Shown: positions 61,974-64,000 of the stretch, in pieces
Numbering within the stretch: the stretch's first letter is position 1
Layout of the letters: every line of letters starts with the position of its first letter
From: Pseudomonadota bacterium
Lineage (GTDB): Bacteria > Myxococcota_A > Polyangia > Polyangiales > Polyangiaceae
Reading direction: 5' to 3'
Assembly: GCA_023423895.1 (NCBI GenBank)
Contig: JAFAER010000018.1
Span: 1-64,000 of the forward strand
Length of the DNA stretch: 64,000 nt
The notes under the pieces: model-generated
What the model was told of the DNA's origin: nothing
What the model saw: only the letters and a program-made list of their open reading frames with translations
Databases searched by the model: none
Position numbers and translations under genes: made by a program

Positions 61974-64000
61974 CGATGCGGAACCTGATTGGATTACTCG
62001 TTGGCTTGTTCGTGCTCCTCGTCGTGGCGCGACCAGCAAAGGCGGACGAGGTTCCGATCCGCGTCGTGTTCGACGTCAAGTACGAGGAGCGACCGGAGAC
62101 GCTCTGCATCGTGTCACGCCTTCAGGACAGTCAGAGTGTCACGCTGTCGACCCTCGGAAAAAGCAACGATAGAGACGCTAGGTGGTCGTGGACATTCGAG
62201 AGCAGAGTTGTCACCAACCCGATGATGCAGTCGGTCTTGAACGATCTCGTCGACCGCTCTGCGCGAGCGGCCCGCGAGCCGCCAGGTGGAGGGAGTCCGG
62301 ACGAACAGTGCCAGCGGGGCGAGTGTCGGCCGGACATCGAAAAGCCGGGAGAAGACAACCTCAGTGTTTCGTGCCGCAAGAACAGTCAAGACAAGGGCGT
62401 TCACGGCACGGTCTTCTTGTACCTCAACTTCCACCGAGAAGCCTCCGAGAAGCCTCCGGCGTTGAGCTCACCGTATCTGTCCGGGACGGCAGCATCGCTC
62501 AAGATGAATCTCGCGTCGCCGCGAACCTTCGTGTCGGCGCAGGTGATTGGCGGTGACTACCTGCCCGGCGCAGTCGTCGTCTTGAGCCACGACCGCAACG
62601 GCGAAGAGACCGGAACGATACGTCTCGACCCGCGCTGCCGGCAACACGAACTGAGCATCCCTGCGACCTCGGAGGTCGGCTCCGTCGACGCGAGAGTGCT
62701 GGTTGGTCGGTTGGAGTCGGCGCGTCCCACGAAGATAAACATCAGTGCAAATCGCTTTTCGATGTGCCTGCCATACGGTTGGGACGGCAAGAGTAAGACT
62801 GTCTCCGTATCGGTTGGTGTCGGCACGCTAGATTTTGCTCGATTCTCCAGCACGTGGACGACGCGGGCGCCGCCGAACAATATCGAGCTCCACTCGGATA
62901 TCATCAGCTTTTCGTGGAGAGTTGACCCGCTCTACGGGAACGCGATGTGTCCGGCTGCGCGTCTGGCCGGGGCGACCCGAGACTGCGGGCGCGACGAAGA
63001 TCGGCGACAAGACAGTGACGAACGCATCTGCCGCTACATATGCGGGGCATCGGAGGGCGTCGTCAGTCGACGCATCGTGCTCCCCGTCGAGGTCGTCTTC
63101 ACGGCTCAATCCGAGCCGTCGCAAGTCAGTGGGCTCGGCAAGACACACTTCTGTTCGACAGTGGGGAAGGGGAAGAAGGCCGTGCCCGCTGTGGCGATGG
63201 AGAGCTGGCGTGCCCTCGTTCCACAAGCATTCGGTTCCGAGATCGATGCTTATGTCGCGCCGTCGGACCGCTCGATCGTCGTCGACTTCATCAATGCGCC
63301 GGTGATGACGCCGGGCAGTCGCGTGGACGAGGTCCAGCTTCGAACGGTCGAAGGCGCTGTCCGTCGCGTCTTCGTGAAGCGTCCGACTACCGTTGCAACC
63401 GAAGACAACGGGGAGGCGATCGATTCGTGCCTCCGCGTCGACCTCGCGAACATCGACGCCGGGGATGTACTGGCATTCCGATACGTGGGCGATCGCTCCT
63501 TTCGCGAGGACGCGCTTCGCATCGACGGTCGCGTCCTCGAGTTACCCAACCCCGCGTCGTCGGCGCGCACTCTCGCGTTGAGCCCGTACCTCGGGGTTGG
63601 ATATGGCGACAGCATAAGTATGCGGCAGCCTCGTGCCGGGACGAGTGATTTCGCCGGAGCGATTCAGGGCGAGCTCGACGTTGCCCTCCAGTACCGCCCG
63701 TGGGCTTGGAGGTTTGGCTTCGAGGGGCACTTTGGCGGGATCATGACGGAGCGAAGCTATGAAGGCGCCGCACGAGACGGCATCGCGACTGGAGGGGGCG
63801 GCGCACCGTACCTGCGACTCGGCCCGGCCGGTGGCGTCCACTTCGTGATCTCACACGCAAGCGCGGTGGGGGTTCTCTTCGGCGGGGTCAGGTCCTTCGC
63901 TCCGTTCGGCGATGATGCTCAGGTCGTGGGCAAGGCCCAGACGAATCCGACGATGCTCTGGTTCGCGCGGCTGCGCCCGACGGACTTCGTTTCGGTCGAG
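61970..64000 (+). CDS. Secreted protein, C-terminus barrel-like (runs off the right edge)
   Basis: 677 codons, no stop before the window end. ATG 61970 in an ATGA overlap; signal peptide (GLLVGLFVLLVVARPAKADE). An N-terminal part of about 500 residues has scattered Cys (CLPYGWDGKS, CRYICGASEG, FCSTVGKG). From about residue 540 the pattern changes to alternating short strands and Gly-rich turns (LALSPYLGVGYGDSISMRQP, QYRPWAWRFGFEGHFGG, LRLGPAGGVHFVISHAS), as in an outer-membrane beta barrel. Probably the outer-membrane member of the three-gene unit. Codons are somewhat richer in A/T than in neighbouring genes. Confidence 0.82.
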   Translation, partial: MTMRNLIGLLVGLFVLLVVARPAKADEVPIRVVFDVKYEERPETLCIVSRLQDSQSVTLSTLGKSNDRDARWSWTFESRVVTNPMMQSVLNDLVDRSARAAREPPGGGSPDEQCQRGECRPDIEKPGEDNLSVSCRKNSQDKGVHGTVFLYLNFHREASEKPPALSSPYLSGTAASLKMNLASPRTFVSAQVIGGDYLPGAVVVLSHDRNGEETGTIRLDPRCRQHELSIPATSEVGSVDARVLVGRLESARPTKINISANRFSMCLPYGWDGKSKTVSVSVGVGTLDFARFSSTWTTRAPPNNIELHSDIISFSWRVDPLYGNAMCPAARLAGATRDCGRDEDRRQDSDERICRYICGASEGVVSRRIVLPVEVVFTAQSEPSQVSGLGKTHFCSTVGKGKKAVPAVAMESWRALVPQAFGSEIDAYVAPSDRSIVVDFINAPVMTPGSRVDEVQLRTVEGAVRRVFVKRPTTVATEDNGEAIDSCLRVDLANIDAGDVLAFRYVGDRSFREDALRIDGRVLELPNPASSARTLALSPYLGVGYGDSISMRQPRAGTSDFAGAIQGELDVALQYRPWAWRFGFEGHFGGIMTERSYEGAARDGIATGGGGAPYLRLGPAGGVHFVISHASAVGVLFGGVRSFAPFGDDAQVVGKAQTNPTMLWFARLRPTDFVSVE

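Overview
The window looks like a stretch of a myxobacterial chromosome (Myxococcota, probably order Polyangiales, Labilithrix- or Sorangium-like). This is inferred from the very high GC, the many lipoproteins with Asp/Gly/Pro/Ala-rich linkers, eukaryotic-type Ser/Thr kinases, sigma-54 activators that carry FHA domains, RCC1-like propellers, TPR+PEGA membrane proteins and the DUF1552/DUF1592 pair. I saw no rRNA, tRNA, CRISPR array, integrase or intact insertion sequence.

The most striking content is a pair of paralogous eight-gene clusters in the same gene order. Cluster A is on the minus strand (9262 down to the left edge) and cluster B is on the plus strand (45467 to 55282). Each runs: secreted envelope protein; ECF-type sigma factor; single-pass membrane protein with a periplasmic TPR-like end; Cys-rich lipoprotein; DVWAVG-repeat propeller lipoprotein; second propeller lipoprotein; RCC1-like lipoprotein; IgGFc-binding-like lipoprotein. 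Most genes overlap by 4 bases, and the unusual 26-base overlap between genes 6 and 7 is kept in both. I read this as a surface complex of five lipoproteins controlled by its own sigma factor, and I know of no described counterpart.

Region by region after cluster A: 9.3-18.5 kb holds a GN-repeat lipoprotein, a decayed TPM-domain gene, an RND efflux pair (pump and adaptor, no outer-membrane channel), truncated Nudix and GFA gene remnants, a DUF1428 gene, and a TetR/RibD-like divergent pair around a perfect palindrome. 18.8-25.7 kb holds a DUF4082 surface protein, a sigma-54/FHA activator, a TPR-PEGA protein coupled to a Ser/Thr kinase, and a propeller lipoprotein. 25.8-33.6 kb holds DUF1552 and DUF1592 genes, a PEGA-like membrane protein, a second sigma-54/FHA activator, a DUF1554 lipoprotein and a LysR regulator.

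33.6-44.9 kb is a patchwork. It contains a kinase fragment, a SRPBCC protein, a zinc-ribbon protein, a metallophosphoesterase, a second Ser/Thr kinase and a LamG lipoprotein. The 3' end of the LamG gene is repeated 2140 bp downstream, and the two copies flank a small island with an SMI1/KNR4 gene and a frameshifted TIR-domain gene. Then come an SDR/TetR operon with a 36-bp dyad operator, and a lipoprotein version of pyroglutamyl peptidase. After cluster B, 55.5-64 kb has DUF488 and DUF1697 genes, a papain-like-fold candidate, a PhoD-type phosphatase, and a divergent three-gene operon of unknown envelope proteins that runs off the right edge.

Gene starts were chosen by Shine-Dalgarno-like sequences, signal peptides, overlaps and, for the two clusters, by comparing the paralogues. 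Functions rest on recognised motifs only; no database search was run.
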